Below are positions 36,275 through 44,265 of a DNA stretch of 64,000 nucleotides, piece by piece (within the stretch, counting starts at the first letter, position 1; each line of letters starts with the position of its first letter). The notes below the pieces were generated by a model, which was given only the letters and a program-made list of their open reading frames with translations, did not search any database and had not been told where the DNA came from. Both the position numbers and the translations under genes were made by a program. The DNA comes from Methylobacterium radiotolerans JCM 2831 (GTDB taxonomy: Bacteria > Pseudomonadota > Alphaproteobacteria > Rhizobiales > Beijerinckiaceae). The stretch spans positions 4,758,001-4,822,000 of the forward strand of contig NC_010505.1 of NCBI RefSeq assembly GCF_000019725.1, in the 5' to 3' direction.

Positions 36275-36297
36275 ATTTATATACTCAGTCAATAAAT
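36275..36297. promoter_or_regulatory. Candidate TetR operator
   Basis: ATTTATATACT (36275-36285), centre C, AGTCAATAAAT (36287-36297): a 23-bp palindrome with 9 of 11 base pairs matching, in the 55-bp space between the monooxygenase and its divergent TetR-family gene. It is strikingly AT-rich for this genome, so it probably also overlaps the promoters. Confidence 0.75.
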
Positions 36298-36318
36298 CGA
36301 TGTGGTATGTGGCGGCGC

Positions 36319-36972
36319 ATGTCAACGCCCCCCGACCGCCGGTCCCGCAAGCGCCTCGCCACGCGGCAGGCCATCTCGGACGCCGCCACGCGGCTGTTCC
36401 TGGAGCGCGGCTTCGACGCCGTGACGGTGGACGAGATCGCGGCGGCGGCCGATGTCGGCCGGATGACCGTGTTCAACCATTTCCCCCGCAAGGAGGACAT
36501 GTTCTACGACCGCGACGAGGAGGGCCGCGACCTCCTGCGCGAGACCCTGCGGCAGCGCGATCCCCGGGTCGCGCCGGTCGAGACGCTCCGCCAGCTGGCG
36601 CACCGGCTGGTGACGGGCCGGAACCCGGTCGTGGACTTCTCCGCGCGCAGCGGCGCCTTCGTGGCGACGGCGGCGGAGAGCGAGACGCTCAAGGCCCGGG
36701 CCCGGGCGATCCGGGACGAACTCGCGGCCGTGCTGCGGGTCGCGCTCGCCGAGTCCGTCGGGCGCGGGCCGGAGGATCCCGACGCCGATCTGGCGGCCGG
36801 CCTGCTCCTGGCGACCTGGAGCGTGGCCTTCCTCCGGGCGCACCGGACGTTCGGGGCGACGCGGCGGACGGAGGCGGCGAATGCCGCCTTCCTGGCAGTC
36901 ATCGATCGGGGGACGGCGGGCCTGCGGGCGGCGCTGGCCGGCACGCCCTACGCGGAGGCCGCCGCGCCCTGA
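36319..36972 (+). CDS. TetR-family transcriptional repressor
   Basis: 217 residues. The N-terminal HTH is standard: ISDAATRLFLERGFDAVTVDEIAAAADVGRMTVFNHFPRKEDMFYD. The C-terminal helical domain binds an unknown inducer. ATG 36319 was chosen; ATG 36307 (four more codons) and upstream frames are possible. The position opposite an FAD monooxygenase with a shared operator suggests that it represses that gene and itself. Confidence 0.92.
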   Translation: MSTPPDRRSRKRLATRQAISDAATRLFLERGFDAVTVDEIAAAADVGRMTVFNHFPRKEDMFYDRDEEGRDLLRETLRQRDPRVAPVETLRQLAHRLVTGRNPVVDFSARSGAFVATAAESETLKARARAIRDELAAVLRVALAESVGRGPEDPDADLAAGLLLATWSVAFLRAHRTFGATRRTEAANAAFLAVIDRGTAGLRAALAGTPYAEAAAP

Positions 36973-36996
36973 CGGCGACCGCCCCGGGGCGCCGGC

Positions 36997-37917
36997 CTAC
37001 GGCGCCTTCAGCACCGCCCGGCAGGCGGCGGGCAGCGCCGCCATGGTCATGGCGGGCTTGGGCTTCGGCGGCGTCTTCGGGGGCTTGGGGTGGAGCACCG
37101 CGTCCGAGAACCAGTAGCTGAGGTCGTCGCAGCCGTCGCCCGGCGGCGGCGCGCCCTGCGGCTGGCAATCCTCCTGGCCGGCCGGGCAGGCGAGCCGGAT
37201 ATGGTAGTGGTAATTGTGCCCGTACATCGGGCGCACCTTGGACATCCAGCGGCTGCCCGCGGCGTCGCGGCAGAGGGCCTTCTTGATCGCCGCGTTGACG
37301 AAGATGCGCTCCACCTCCGGCTGCTCGGCGGTGATCTTGATCAGCTGCAGGTGCGTCGGCGTCCAGACCTCGGGATCGATGTCGAGGCGGTCGCGGCGGA
37401 CCATGTCGGTCGCCGAGGTCTCCTCGCGCTCCGCCCGGCTCATGCGGTGGTCGGGCATCGGCGTCAGCCAGACGTCGGCGTCGATGCCGATCTGGTGCGA
37501 GGCGTGGCCGGTGATCATCGGGCCGCCCCGGGGCTGGGCCATGTCGCCCACGAGCAGGCCGGGCCAGCCGACCCGGGCGGCCTTCTGCGACAGCCGCTCG
37601 ATGAAGTCGATGAGGTAGGGGGTGCCCCACATCCGGTTGCGGGACGGGCGCATGACCTGCCAGTTCGGCCCGTCCATCGGCAGCGCCTCGCCGCCGGAGA
37701 AGCAGCCCTTGGCGTAGAAGCCGTAGATGTGGGCCGGCCCTCCGGCCGGCCTGGTGACGCGCCCGAACAGGGCCTTGGCGGGCGTCGAGGGCGCGTCCGG
37801 ATGCTCCAGGGGCGGCAGCGGCTTCGGGTTGATGCTGCCGCGATCCTGGGCCTGCGCGGCGGCGGGCAGGAGCAGGGCGGCGAGCGCGAGGCTCTGGGCG
37901 AAACGCGGCATCGGCAT
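36997..37917 (-). CDS. mepA: Penicillin-insensitive murein endopeptidase
   Basis: 306 residues. A signal peptide (FAQSLALAALLLPAAAQA) exports it to the periplasm, where it cleaves D-Ala-DAP cross-links in peptidoglycan. The LAS/M74 zinc site is visible: GGPMITGHASHQIGIDADVWL with the first His and Asp ligands, and MYGHNYHYHIRLACP with the catalytic and third ligand histidines. Cysteines in GCFSGGEALP, ALCRDA, LACP and DGCDD support disulfides. The proline/lysine-rich tail (HPKPPKTPPKPKP) is unusual. Start 37917 or 37911, both in frame. Confidence 0.94.
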   Translation of the reverse strand: MPMPRFAQSLALAALLLPAAAQAQDRGSINPKPLPPLEHPDAPSTPAKALFGRVTRPAGGPAHIYGFYAKGCFSGGEALPMDGPNWQVMRPSRNRMWGTPYLIDFIERLSQKAARVGWPGLLVGDMAQPRGGPMITGHASHQIGIDADVWLTPMPDHRMSRAEREETSATDMVRRDRLDIDPEVWTPTHLQLIKITAEQPEVERIFVNAAIKKALCRDAAGSRWMSKVRPMYGHNYHYHIRLACPAGQEDCQPQGAPPPGDGCDDLSYWFSDAVLHPKPPKTPPKPKPAMTMAALPAACRAVLKAP

Positions 37918-37964
37918 GCGGGGGCTGTTCGTCCGGCTGGAGAGGGCGGGCGCGGGCGCCCGCC

Positions 37965-37990
37965 GGAACGTGGCCCAGGGGCGGGGCGTT
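37965..37990 (+). promoter_or_regulatory. EcfG-type general stress promoter
   Basis: GGAAC (37965-37969), 17 bases, CGTT (37987-37990), which matches the alphaproteobacterial EcfG/PhyR-regulon consensus GGAAC-N16/17-CGTT. It lies 48 bp before the PRC-barrel gene, a protein type often in this regulon. Confidence 0.72.
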
Positions 37991-38037
37991 TTTCGGGCAG
38001 ACGGCGCGCGCCGCGCGGAAACGGTCGGGAGGCGACG

Positions 38038-38466
38038 ATGGCGGTCACGGGGACGGGCACAGGGACGGGCACGGCGAGCGGTCAGCCCGGCACGGCGAAT
38101 CCCGCTGACAGGGCACCCCGCCGCCTGATCGCCAGCGATCGGGTCATCGGGACGGATGTCCGCCGGTCCGACGGGACCCGGGTCGGCCGGATCGAGCGGC
38201 TTATGCTCGACAAGGTCTCCGGCCGGGTCGCCTACGCGGTGATGAGCTTCGGCGGGTTCCTGGGTCTCGGCGAGGATTTCTACACGCTGCCCTGGTCGGT
38301 GCTCCGGTTCGAGCCGCAGCAGGACGCCTACGTGGTCGACATCAGCGAGGAGCAGCTGCGCGCCGCCCCGGCCCGCACCCCCGAGGGCACCGATCCGGCC
38401 GCGGACGGCGCCTGGGAGGAGCAGATCCACCGCTACTACGACGCGGCGCCCTACTGGGGGATCTAG
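38038..38466 (+). CDS. PRC-barrel domain protein
   Basis: 142 residues. After a Gly/Thr-rich N-terminus (GTGTGTGTASG) the PRC barrel runs about residues 28-95: LIASDRVIGTDVRRSDGTRVGRIERLMLDKVSGRVAYAVMSFGG ... FYTLPWSVLRF. Such stand-alone proteins are common stress-regulon members. GGGAGG lies 6-8 bases before ATG 38038 and an EcfG-type promoter precedes it, so it should be induced by general stress. The molecular role is unknown. Confidence 0.9.
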   Translation: MAVTGTGTGTGTASGQPGTANPADRAPRRLIASDRVIGTDVRRSDGTRVGRIERLMLDKVSGRVAYAVMSFGGFLGLGEDFYTLPWSVLRFEPQQDAYVVDISEEQLRAAPARTPEGTDPAADGAWEEQIHRYYDAAPYWGI

Positions 38467-38499
38467 GCGACGCCGGGCGTCGCCTGCTCGGAGCGGAAC

Positions 38500-39126
38500 T
38501 CAGCGGACGTGGCGGGTCACCGGCCCGCACCAGCCGGGCAGGTAGTCGGCGTCCTTGGACTTGGCGAGCGACATCGCCCGCTCCAGGGCGGAGGAGAAGT
38601 CGTTCTCGATCCGCTTCTCCTTGATGTTCCGCCGCAGGAAGTCGGCCCAGAGGAACTCGCTGAACGGCGTCGTGTCCTTCGCGAAGCCGCCGGCCCGGCG
38701 CAGCTCGCCGGCGAGGCTGCGGTAGGGGTCGTCCACCAGGGCGTCGACCGATTTCGGGATGTCGCCGAAGTGCCGGCGCACGCCGTCCGCGTCGTAGGGA
38801 TGGGTCCAGGACTTGTGGTCGCAGACCGTCCAGAACGCATCCTTGTCGAGGTAGTGCAGGTCGGCCACCACGGTGACGAGCACGCTCTCGACGCCCTCCT
38901 CGTGCAGGGCGCGGGACAGGTGGTGGTGGTCGATGATGTAGTGGCGCTTCTTCGGGCCCAGCAGGGTCGGGATCATGTGGGCGCCGAGGAATTCCTTCTT
39001 CTTCTCGCCGTCGTACTCCCGCCAGCGCCGCCGCTTCTCCGCCACTTCCCGATAGCCCACCGTCATCTGCGTCGGGCGCAGCTCCGCGATCGGGACGGGC
39101 TTGAGCAGCGGCTCTCGGTTGGCCAT
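38500..39126 (-). CDS. ParB-like (ParB/sulfiredoxin-fold) protein
   Basis: 208 residues. The N-terminal half has the pattern of the ParBc_2-type fold: VPIAELRPTQMTVGYREVAEKR, LGPKKRHYIIDHHHLSRALHEEG. The strings IIDHHHLSRAL and VADLHYL replace the GERR/GNHR box of true ParB, so it is not expected to be a CTP-dependent partition clamp. The C-terminal half is specific to this family (PFSEFLWADFLR, YLPGWCGP). AAGGAG gives an ideal ribosome-binding site. An inverted repeat lies 15-31 bp upstream. Confidence 0.85.
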   Translation of the reverse strand: MANREPLLKPVPIAELRPTQMTVGYREVAEKRRRWREYDGEKKKEFLGAHMIPTLLGPKKRHYIIDHHHLSRALHEEGVESVLVTVVADLHYLDKDAFWTVCDHKSWTHPYDADGVRRHFGDIPKSVDALVDDPYRSLAGELRRAGGFAKDTTPFSEFLWADFLRRNIKEKRIENDFSSALERAMSLAKSKDADYLPGWCGPVTRHVR

Positions 39127-39140
39127 GAGGTCTCCTTCCT

Positions 39141-39157
39141 GCGTGGATTTGCCACGC
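39141..39157. promoter_or_regulatory. Inverted repeat upstream of ParB-like gene
   Basis: GCGTGG (39141-39146), ATTTG, CCACGC (39152-39157): perfect 6-base arms, 15 bases upstream of the start codon and in the 5' leader or promoter. It could be an operator, perhaps for autoregulation. Confidence 0.4.
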
Positions 39158-39207
39158 GCTCGTCACAACCTATCCAGGATCGGAGGACCGGCCAGGGCGC
39201 GCGGCGC

Positions 39208-39432
39208 TCACGTTTCCGGCATCGCGCGGACGGCCTCCAGCACGAACACGCGGATCGCCGAGGACAGGTTCTGCCCGTCGCGGCCGGCGTCGATGTGCCC
39301 GATGAGGGCCTGGACCGACTGGCCCCGCGCCTCCGCGATCGCCCGCAGGGCCGCCCAGAACGGGTCCTCCAGCGACACGCTGGTGCGGTGGCCGGCGATC
39401 ATCACGGAGCGCTTGGTGATGCCGGCGCTCAC
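39208..39432 (-). CDS. Ribbon-helix-helix domain protein
   Basis: 74 residues. The sequence TKRSVMIAGHRTSVSLEDPFWAALRAIAEARGQSVQALIGHID matches the RHH_4 type of ribbon-helix-helix protein: one basic strand followed by two helices. It is the third gene of the fumC unit, a conserved rhizobial grouping. It may bind DNA, but its target is not known. Confidence 0.88.
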   Translation of the reverse strand: MSAGITKRSVMIAGHRTSVSLEDPFWAALRAIAEARGQSVQALIGHIDAGRDGQNLSSAIRVFVLEAVRAMPET

Positions 39433-39562
39433 GCGGGATCGGCCGCGCGTCCCGTCCCCGCGCGCGGAACGAGACGGTCCAGGACGGCGCGACGCCCCTC
39501 AGCCCCGCGAGACGGGATCGCTCCGCCCCGCGCGCGAGGACGCCGGCCGGGGAGCGACGGGA

Positions 39563-39766
39563 TCATTCCGCGGTATCGGGCTCGGAGGCGCCCCGCTCGA
39601 GGCGGTGGCCCTCGTGGCGCTCGGTCTCCAGGGCCTTGCGGCGCTGCTGGAGCGTCTTCGCCTTCTTGGGCTGCCCGAAGGCGATCCGGTTGGACTCGGC
39701 CTTCGTGTCGGCCTCGGCCCGGGCCTTCGCCTTGCGGACCTGACGCAGGTTGATGATCTCGGCCAT
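39563..39766 (-). CDS. DUF4169 family protein
   Basis: 67 residues, very basic and helical: MAEIINLRQVRKAKARAEAD followed by KAESNRIAFGQPKKAKTLQQ, the DUF4169 pattern. GGGAGG lies 6-8 bases before the ATG. It sits between fumC and the ribbon-helix-helix gene on the same strand, as in many alphaproteobacteria. Function unknown; the charge suggests nucleic-acid or ribosome contact. Confidence 0.88.
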   Translation of the reverse strand: MAEIINLRQVRKAKARAEADTKAESNRIAFGQPKKAKTLQQRRKALETERHEGHRLERGASEPDTAE

Positions 39767-39828
39767 GGATCGCCTCCCGGTGTCCCGCGGCCGGCGCGGG
39801 CGGACCGCGCCGGCGAGTCTCGGAAGAA

Positions 39829-41238
39829 TCAGTCGGCGCTCGGCGCCAGCATGGTCTCCGGCCGGACCACGCGCGCGAACTCCTCCTCGGTGACGTAGCC
39901 GAGGCGCAGGGCCTCCTCCTTGAGGGTGGTGCCGTTCTTGTGCGCGGTCTTGGCGATCTCGGCGGCCTTGTCGTAGCCGATCGAGGGCGCGAGGGCGGTC
40001 ACCAGCATGAGCGAGCGGCTCATCAGGTCGGCGATCTTGTCCTCGTTGGCCTTGATGCCGACGACGCAATTGTCGGTGAAGCTCACCGCCGCGTCGGCGA
40101 GCAGCCGCACCGACTGCAGCACCGCGTTGGCGATCACCGGCTTGAACACGTTGAGCTCGAAATTGCCCTGGGAGCCGGCGAAGCTCACCGTGGTGCCGTT
40201 GCCGATCACCTGGGCGCAGACCATCGTCAGGGCCTCGCACTGGGTCGGGTTGACCTTGCCGGGCATGATCGAGGAGCCGGGCTCGTTCTCGGGCAGCGAC
40301 AGCTCGCCGAGGCCGGAGCGCGGCCCCGAGCCGAGGAAGCGGATGTCCTGGGCGATCTTGAACAGGCCGGCGGCGAGCGCCGACAGGGCGCCCTGCGTGA
40401 AGACGAGGGCGTCGTGGGTGGCGAGCGCCTCGAACTTGTTCTCGGCCGAGGTGAAGGGCAGGCCGGTCAGCTCGGCGACCTTGGCGGCGAAGCGCTCGGC
40501 GAATTCCGGGTGGGCGTTGAGGCCGGTGCCGACCGCGGTCCCGCCTTGGGCGAGGGCCAGCACGCCCGGCAGGGTCGCGGCGACCCGCGAGCCGCCGAGC
40601 GCGACCTGCGCGACGTAGCCGGAGAATTCCTGGCCGAGGGAGACCGGGGTCGCATCCTGCAGATGGGTGCGGCCGATCTTGACGATCGACTCGAATTCCT
40701 TGGCCTTGGCGTCGAGCGCCCCGTGCAGGTGGGAGAGCGCCGGCAGCAGGCGCCCCTGGATCTCGCGGGCCACCGCGATGTGCATGGCGGTGGGGAAGGT
40801 GTCGTTCGAGGACTGGCCGCGGTTGCAATGGTCGTTCGGGTGGACCGGCGACTTGCCGCCGCGCTGGCCGCCGAGCCGCTCGTTGGCGAGGCTCGCGATC
40901 ACCTCGTTGGCGTTCATGTTCGACTGGGTGCCCGAGCCGGTCTGATAGATGACGAGCGGGAACTCGTCGTCGTAGCGGCCCTCCACGACCTCGGCGGCCG
41001 AGGCCGCGATGGCGTCGGCGAGCTTCGGGTCGAGGGCGCCGAGATCCTTGTTCACCAGGGCGGCGGCCTGCTTCACCACACCGAGGGCGTGGACGAGCGG
41101 CGCCGGCATCCGGTCGGTGCCGATCTTGAAGTTCTGGATCGAGCGCTGCGTCTGCGCGCCCCAGTAGCGATGCGCCGGGACCTCGATCGGACCGAAGGTG
41201 TCGGACTCGGTGCGGGTGGCGGTCTCGGTGGGCGACAT
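39829..41238 (-). CDS. fumC: Class II fumarate hydratase
   Basis: 469 residues. It interconverts fumarate and malate in the citric acid cycle without an iron-sulfur cluster. The superfamily signature [13 protein letters not shown] holds the catalytic Ser; [28 protein letters not shown] and [17 protein letters not shown] (with the catalytic His) form the rest of the active site. The start at 41238 gives the normal length. It heads the fumC-DUF4169-RHH unit. Confidence 0.96.
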   Translation of the reverse strand: MSPTETATRTESDTFGPIEVPAHRYWGAQTQRSIQNFKIGTDRMPAPLVHALGVVKQAAALVNKDLGALDPKLADAIAASAAEVVEGRYDDEFPLVIYQTGSGTQSNMNANEVIASLANERLGGQRGGKSPVHPNDHCNRGQSSNDTFPTAMHIAVAREIQGRLLPALSHLHGALDAKAKEFESIVKIGRTHLQDATPVSLGQEFSGYVAQVALGGSRVAATLPGVLALAQGGTAVGTGLNAHPEFAERFAAKVAELTGLPFTSAENKFEALATHDALVFTQGALSALAAGLFKIAQDIRFLGSGPRSGLGELSLPENEPGSSIMPGKVNPTQCEALTMVCAQVIGNGTTVSFAGSQGNFELNVFKPVIANAVLQSVRLLADAAVSFTDNCVVGIKANEDKIADLMSRSLMLVTALAPSIGYDKAAEIAKTAHKNGTTLKEEALRLGYVTEEEFARVVRPETMLAPSAD

Positions 41239-41371
41239 CGTGGCCTCTACGTCTGGTGCAGTGCGGTGCCTACTTAAATGAGGTGCGGGTGAATCGCGAT
41301 GCCGGTTTTCCCGGCGCGCCGACAAGGGCGGGGCTCTGTTCCCGCCCGACGTGAAGCCGAACTGGGAGCCG

Positions 41372-42760
41372 ATGAGCGCCACGATCGACCTGCCCGAGCC
41401 CGCTACCCGGTTCCGCCCGGCCGTGCCGCCTCCGCTGAAGGAGCCCCTCGGCCTGTTCGAATTCCTGCGGGCGGCGCGGAAGAATCCGATCACCACCTGG
41501 ATGGACGCGCATTTCAAGCTGCCGGTCGTGGCGGCCGAGGGCGCGATGGGCCGGATCACCCTGGTGAGCGATCCGGCGCTGATCCGCCACCTGCTGATCG
41601 AGAACGCCGACGGCTACCGCAAGGACGACCTGCAGCGCCGGGTCCTGGCCCCGGGGCTCGGCAACGGCCTGCTGAGCGCCGAGGGCGACGAGTGGCGGCT
41701 CCAGCGCCGGACGCTCGCGCCGATCTTCAACGCCCGCACGGTCCAGGGCTTCTCCGACGCGATGAACGCCGCCGGGGCGCGGCTCGGCCGCCGCCTCGTC
41801 CGCCGCGACGGCAAGCCGGTCGACGTCGCCCTGGAGATGACCCGGGTCACCCTCGACGTGCTGGAGCGGACGATCTTCACGCAGGGGCTGCCGAGCGATC
41901 CCGACGCGCTGGGCCGCGCCATCACGCGCTTCCTCGAGGCCGTCGGGCCGATCGACCCCCTCGACGTGTTCGGCGTGCCCGACTTCGTGCCGCGGATCGG
42001 CCGCCTGCGGGCGCGCCCGGCGGGCCGCTTCTTCGCCGAGGTGGTCGACGAACTCATCGCCCGGCGCAAGGCGCTGATGGCGCGGGGCGAGGCGCCCCGG
42101 GACCTGCTGACGCTGCTGCTCGCCGCGCAGGATCCCGAGACCGGCAACGGGCTCACGGACCTCGCCGTGAAGGCCAACATCGTCACCTTCATCGCCGCCG
42201 GCCACGAGACCACGGCCAATTCCCTGACCTGGGCGCTCTACTGCCTGTCGCAGGATCCCGCCGCGCAGGCGCGGGTCGAGGCCGAAATCGACGCCGCCGG
42301 CCCGGGGGACTTCGCCGTCGAGCGCCTGCCCTTCACCCGGGCGGTGATCGAGGAGGCGATGCGGCTGTTCCCGCCGGTCCCGTTCCTCAGCCGGCAGGCG
42401 ATCCGGGACGACCGGCTCGGCCGGATCAAGGTGCCGCGGGGCTCGCTGGTGATGGTGGCGCCCTGGGTGCTCCACCGCCACCGGCTGCTCTGGGAGGACC
42501 CGGAGGCCTTCGTGCCGGAGCGGTTCCTGCCGGGGAACCGGGACGCGATCCCGCGCTTCGCCTACCTGCCGTTCGGGGCGGGGCCGCGGGTCTGCATCGG
42601 CCAGAGCTTCTCGATCCAGGAGGCGGTGATCCTGCTGGCGCACGTGGTCCGGGCGGTGCGCTTCCGGTTGCCGGCCGATCACCCGCCGGTCACGCCGCTC
42701 CACCGGGTGACGCTCCGGCCGGAGCACGGCCTGCGCATGGAGGCGACGGCGCGGCGCTAG
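41372..42760 (+). CDS. Cytochrome P450
   Basis: 462 residues. The heme-binding loop [11 protein letters not shown] has axial Cys408; the I-helix oxygen motif is AAGHETTAN; the K-helix ExxR is EEAMRLFPP (Glu/Arg pair). The CYP102/CYP4-like look (long I-helix motif [16 protein letters not shown]) suggests a fatty-acid or alkane/terpenoid hydroxylase, though the substrate is unknown. No ferredoxin or reductase gene is nearby. ATG 41372 has GGGAG 5 bases upstream; GTG 41351 is the alternative. Confidence 0.94.
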   Translation: MSATIDLPEPATRFRPAVPPPLKEPLGLFEFLRAARKNPITTWMDAHFKLPVVAAEGAMGRITLVSDPALIRHLLIENADGYRKDDLQRRVLAPGLGNGLLSAEGDEWRLQRRTLAPIFNARTVQGFSDAMNAAGARLGRRLVRRDGKPVDVALEMTRVTLDVLERTIFTQGLPSDPDALGRAITRFLEAVGPIDPLDVFGVPDFVPRIGRLRARPAGRFFAEVVDELIARRKALMARGEAPRDLLTLLLAAQDPETGNGLTDLAVKANIVTFIAAGHETTANSLTWALYCLSQDPAAQARVEAEIDAAGPGDFAVERLPFTRAVIEEAMRLFPPVPFLSRQAIRDDRLGRIKVPRGSLVMVAPWVLHRHRLLWEDPEAFVPERFLPGNRDAIPRFAYLPFGAGPRVCIGQSFSIQEAVILLAHVVRAVRFRLPADHPPVTPLHRVTLRPEHGLRMEATARR

Positions 42761-43195
42761 GGCCCGGCGCGCTTCGAGCCTGCGCGCTGCGGTCGTAGAT
42801 CCGCGCGGCGACGAGCGAGCCTCCGAGGCCCGGCGCCGACATGGCCACCGCCAGGGCCGGGATCTGGAGAGCGGAGGCCGTGGCATGTCGCTCGTCCTCC
42901 GCCCGCGGGAACAGACGAAGCGCGATCTGGCCGATCAGGAGGTTGAGGGGGGCTGACAGCGGGCAAGCTCATCCGCTGCTCGTCAGCACATCCGTCGGGT
43001 GCTGAACCAGCGGCGCGATGCAGGCCGTCCCGCGTGTCGGACTCGCCGTGGCGGTGAAGAACGACGCGGTGAGCGTCTCGCCCGCGTCGAAGCGCTCGGC
43101 GCGATGCTTTCCGCGCACGCGCCGACAGCGTCGGCTGCGCGACCGTGTCGTCCACCGCCCGAACGCCCCGGCCGTCGAGTCGGCCAGGGGCGGTC
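42761..43195. other. Gap between P450 and sspB, possibly decayed coding sequence
   Basis: 435 bp without a supported gene. On the minus strand, about 42780-42968, a frame without a start reads APLNLLIGQIALRLFPRA and then ATASALQIPALAVAMSAP, which looks like a fragment of a membrane transporter (MFS-like). The other frames, including a 132-residue minus-strand one, are compositional. The sequence is slightly less GC-rich than its neighbours. Confidence 0.3.
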
Positions 43196-43822
43196 TCAGC
43201 TCTTCTTGCGGAACGCGTCCAGGCTCACGACCTCGGCACTGCCCTCCTCGCCCTCCTTCTTGGCGGCGGGGCGGGGGGCCTTGTCGTCGGCCTTGCCGGC
43301 GGCCTTCTCGCCCTGGGCGGCGGGCGCGGGAAGCCCCTTCGGCGCGCTCGCGCCGATCGTGGCGAGCCCGGCGCTCTTGGGCCGCACCTCGCCGGGTTCC
43401 GAGCCGGCGCCGCGGGGACCGGGCTTGGCCGGGGCGGCGTTCGCCTCCTCGGGGGTCTCGCCGGCCTCGCTGAGGTCGAACTTCAGGCCGAACTGGACCG
43501 AGGGGTCGAAGAAGCCCGACAGGGCGTCGAACGGCACCAGCAGGCGCTCCGGCACGCCCGAGAAGGACAGGCCGACCTCGAAGGCGTGCTCGGTGACGTT
43601 GAGGTCCCAGAACTGGTGCTGCAGGACGATCGTCATGTCCTGCGGGTACTTCTCGCGCAGGGCCTGCGACATCCGCACGCCGGGCGCTTCCGTCCGGAAC
43701 GAGACGTAGAAATGGTGCTCGCCCATCAGCCCCTCGCGGGCCGCGTCGGTCAGCACCTTGCGCACCACGCCGCGCAGGGCGTCCTGTACCAGGAGGTCGT
43801 AGCGGATCAGGTCGTCTGCCAT
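43196..43822 (-). CDS. sspB: SspB, ClpXP adaptor for ssrA-tagged proteins
   Basis: 208 residues. Alphaproteobacterial SspB binds the tmRNA tag and delivers stalled products to ClpXP. The tag-binding domain is about residues 1-120 (DALRGVVRKVLTDAAREG, HHFYVSFRTEAPGVRMS, FWDLNVTEHAFEVGLSFSGVPERLLVPFDALSGFFDPSVQFGLKF). A Pro/Ala/Lys-rich linker follows, and the C-terminus (SAEVVSLDAFRKKS) is the ClpX-docking peptide. It lies directly downstream of ssrA on the same strand. Confidence 0.94.
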   Translation of the reverse strand: MADDLIRYDLLVQDALRGVVRKVLTDAAREGLMGEHHFYVSFRTEAPGVRMSQALREKYPQDMTIVLQHQFWDLNVTEHAFEVGLSFSGVPERLLVPFDALSGFFDPSVQFGLKFDLSEAGETPEEANAAPAKPGPRGAGSEPGEVRPKSAGLATIGASAPKGLPAPAAQGEKAAGKADDKAPRPAAKKEGEEGSAEVVSLDAFRKKS

Positions 43823-43880
43823 CTGCGGTCGCGCTCTAGCCCGGTCTGCCCGGCGCCCCGCCGCGGATGGCCGGACCGAG

Positions 43881-44230
43881 GACTTGAAGTGGAGGCTTCT
43901 GTTGCCAGGTGCCTCCGAACCCCGCCTATGCGGTGCTACCCGCTAGGACTTGAGATCGGTTTTGGGGACCGCTTACGCGGCCACCGCCACCGGAGCAAAG
44001 TTGTCGTTGGCAACTATTGCAAAGGCCCGATAACGGCGGAACCATGCCGAGCGAAAGTCCAACCTTTACGCCCTCGTCGATCCTATGTCGCCCCCGCCGA
44101 AGCCCAGGCTCCGAGCACGCGCCTTGCGGCAGCATGTCCTGGGCTCGGGTGGAGGCGCCGGGTACCGCCCCCGGGTCCGATAGGTTTATTGCGAAGAACG
44201 TTTATCGCCATAGCCGGCCTCGCGACCGGC
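43881..44230 (-). ncRNA. ssrA: Two-piece (circularly permuted) tmRNA
   Basis: Read on the minus strand, the acceptor piece comes first and ends at about 44148 with acceptor strand CGCCTCC-ACC, after a T-arm-like CGGG-GGCGGTA-CCCG. A 52-nt spacer follows with an AGCCCAGG/CCTGGGCT hairpin, to be processed out. The coding piece starts at about 44095 with GGGGGCGACATAGGATCGACG, which pairs with the acceptor strand (one G.U). The tag frame at 44011-43973 encodes ANDNFAPVAVAA and stop TAA. A GGAGGC/GCCTCC hairpin (43916-43891) closes the 3' part. Outer ends are approximate. Confidence 0.93.
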
Positions 44231-44236
44231 TCCCAA

Positions 44237-44265
44237 GATATAGAGGGGATCGGTCCGGTTTTGAA
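44237..44265 (-). promoter_or_regulatory. Promoter of ssrA
   Basis: On the minus strand TTCAAA (44265-44260), 17 bases, TATATC (44242-44237). Transcription would start near 44230, at the acceptor piece. The -35 box overlaps the putative TTG start of the CPBP protease gene on the other strand. Confidence 0.6.

Noticed and set aside
38500..39126. Chromosome-partition ParB paired with the ParA at 4187
   Set aside because: They are 34 kb apart, the ParB-like protein lacks the GERR/GNHR box and HTH, and no parS-like repeats are visible.
43018..43473. Plus-strand frames across the P450-sspB gap and sspB
   Set aside because: No ribosome-binding site or family pattern; the 3' part is antisense to sspB.
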